This document shows positions 6,098 through 7,217 of a stretch of DNA of 7,217 bases, in pieces. The stretch is from Planctomycetota bacterium. Lineage in GTDB: Bacteria; Planctomycetota; Phycisphaerae; Phycisphaerales; SM1A02. Position numbers and translations under genes: made by a program. The notes beneath the pieces were generated by a model. The model had not been told where the DNA came from, did not search any database, and saw only the letters and a list, made by a program, of their open reading frames with translations. The stretch covers positions 1-7,217 of the forward strand of contig JACNLR010000127.1 in NCBI GenBank assembly GCA_014381385.1, read 5' to 3'. Each line of letters begins with the position of its first letter. The stretch's first letter is position 1.

Positions 6098-7217
6098 TCA
6101 AGGTCTTCTCCATCAATGACGCTTGTAAACCCAAGTTTTTCACGCATCGATTCGATCATGATGTAGAAAATTGGAACGAAAACCAAACTTAAGAACGTTG
6201 CTGCAATCATTCCACCAAAGACCGTGGTGCCGATTGAATGGCGACTGTTCTCCCCCGCACCCGTTGCAATAACAAGTGGAACTACGCCCAAAATAAATGC
6301 AAGTGCAGTCATCAGAATTGGACGAAGCCGTAACTTTGCCGCATTCATGGCTGATTCAACAATCCCCATGCCGGACTCACGGTTTTTCTTTGCAAACTCA
6401 ACAATAAGAATTGCGTTCTTTGACGCAAGGCCAATTAAAAGTATCAGGCCAATTTGTCCATAAATATCGAGGTCTAAACTTCGCACTTTTAAAGCAAGCA
6501 CTGCACCAAGAATAGCCAGTGGCGCAGTGAGCAAAATCATAAATGGAATTGTCCAACTCTCATACTGTGCTGAAAGGAACAAGAAAACGACGAGTATGGC
6601 TAACCCAAAAATGATTGGGATTGCTTTTATTGCAGCAATTTGTTGATACACGATGTCCGTCCAAAGAAAATCGTACCCTTGTGGCAAGTTCTTTACTTCG
6701 TTCCATATCGCCTTGATGCTGTCTCCAGAACTGTATCCTGATGAAGACATTCCAATTATTTGCGCCGAAGTATACATATTGTAATGCGATAAATTATCAC
6801 TACCAAGCACCGCTTTTACTTCAACCACTTCCGACAATGGAATCGATTCGCCAAGCATATTCATCACTTCAAGATTTCCAATATCTTGAGGTGTTCTTCG
6901 ATTTTCGCCTTCTGCCTGAACAATAACTTGGTAGACCTTGCCGTATTTATTAAAGTCGTTCACGTACACAGATGCCAAGTTGTATTGCAACACATCAAAC
7001 AACGTGGACAAATCAACGTTGAGCATCTTTGCTTTTGTTCTGTCAATAGCAAGGTGGTACATCGGTGTTTCACTTGAGAAAGATGACATTGCAAACCCAA
7101 TCTCGTCTAGACCATCTATTCGTGCAACAAAATCATCTGTCACCTTTCCAAGTGCCTGTGCTCCTTGCGAATTTAAGTCGCGAATTTGGAAGGCAAAACC
7201 ACCGGTTGAGCCAAGAC
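6094..7217 (-). CDS. RND multidrug efflux permease, AcrB/HAE1-like, C-terminal part
   Basis: The gene enters from the right edge; 373 full codons plus stop are visible, about the last third of a protein of usually near 1040 residues. It is the inner-membrane proton-drug antiporter of a tripartite pump that works with a periplasmic adaptor and an outer-membrane channel. Residues are numbered from the first full codon. Residues 1-190 are the second periplasmic porter/docking region. The last membrane helices follow: IIFGLAILVVFLFL (201-214) and AQYESWTIPF (216-225), then the helix IYGQIGLILLIGLASKNAIL (251-270), and the RLRPILMTALAFILGVVPLV block (296-315). The last span ends at about 354. K266 and T303 match the relay residues K940 and T978 of AcrB; the paired aspartates of TM4 lie outside the window. 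A GTG at 7143 is internal, because homologous sequence (GGFAFQIRDLNSQGAQALGK) continues upstream without a stop. Drug specificity cannot be told. Its stop overlaps that of purF. Confidence 0.93.
   Translation of the reverse strand, partial: LGSTGGFAFQIRDLNSQGAQALGKVTDDFVARIDGLDEIGFAMSSFSSETPMYHLAIDRTKAKMLNVDLSTLFDVLQYNLASVYVNDFNKYGKVYQVIVQAEGENRRTPQDIGNLEVMNMLGESIPLSEVVEVKAVLGSDNLSHYNMYTSAQIIGMSSSGYSSGDSIKAIWNEVKNLPQGYDFLWTDIVYQQIAAIKAIPIIFGLAILVVFLFLSAQYESWTIPFMILLTAPLAILGAVLALKVRSLDLDIYGQIGLILLIGLASKNAILIVEFAKKNRESGMGIVESAMNAAKLRLRPILMTALAFILGVVPLVIATGAGENSRHSIGTTVFGGMIAATFLSLVFVPIFYIMIESMREKLGFTSVIDGEDLD

Noticed and set aside
7141..7143. GTG as a start for a 349-residue RND protein
   Set aside because: The frame stays open upstream to the edge, and the upstream translation (GGFAFQIRDLNSQGAQALGK) is typical AcrB porter-domain sequence. 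The gene is cut by the window, not short.

Overview
The window reads as ordinary chromosomal DNA of moderate GC content from a bacterium, most likely a planctomycete (Planctomycetota, possibly Phycisphaerae). Three things suggest this. The Ser/Thr kinase has a short N-terminal helical leader, a PknB-type kinase domain, one membrane span and a degenerate helical-repeat tail. PurF is of the long, about 630-residue type that I associate with Bacteroidetes and some planctomycetes. Only one of the three visible gene starts has a good Shine-Dalgarno sequence. The assignment is inference from protein style, not from a marker gene.

Layout: (1) 69-2276, minus strand, is a membrane-anchored eukaryotic-type Ser/Thr kinase. 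Its reading frame stays open past the stop codon to the window edge, and the translated extension matches the protein's own repeat, so the stop may be a truncation. (2) 2277-2602 is a divergent intergenic region with candidate promoter and leader elements. (3) 2603-4102, plus strand, is S-adenosylhomocysteine hydrolase (ahcY), with a GTG start and a good AGGAG site. (4) 4126-4156 is a strong intrinsic terminator, followed at once by a sigma70-like promoter for the next gene. (5) 4196-6097, plus strand, is a long-form glutamine amidophosphoribosyltransferase (purF-like), apparently translated from a nearly leaderless mRNA. (6) 6094 to beyond the right edge, minus strand, is the C-terminal third of an AcrB-type RND efflux permease. 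Its stop codon overlaps that of purF tail to tail.

The genes do not form one pathway or operon. AhcY recycles the methylation by-product SAH to homocysteine and adenosine, and PurF makes the first committed step of de novo purine synthesis; the link between them is only loose (adenosine and purine pools), and a terminator plus a new promoter separate them. The kinase and the RND pump face the other way and belong to transcription units reaching outside the window.

I see no tRNA, rRNA, CRISPR array, insertion sequence, prophage or toxin-antitoxin gene, and no clear sign of a new multi-gene system. The points most worth a second look are the in-frame stop inside the kinase repeat, the near-leaderless purF start, and the altered catalytic signatures of the long PurF.
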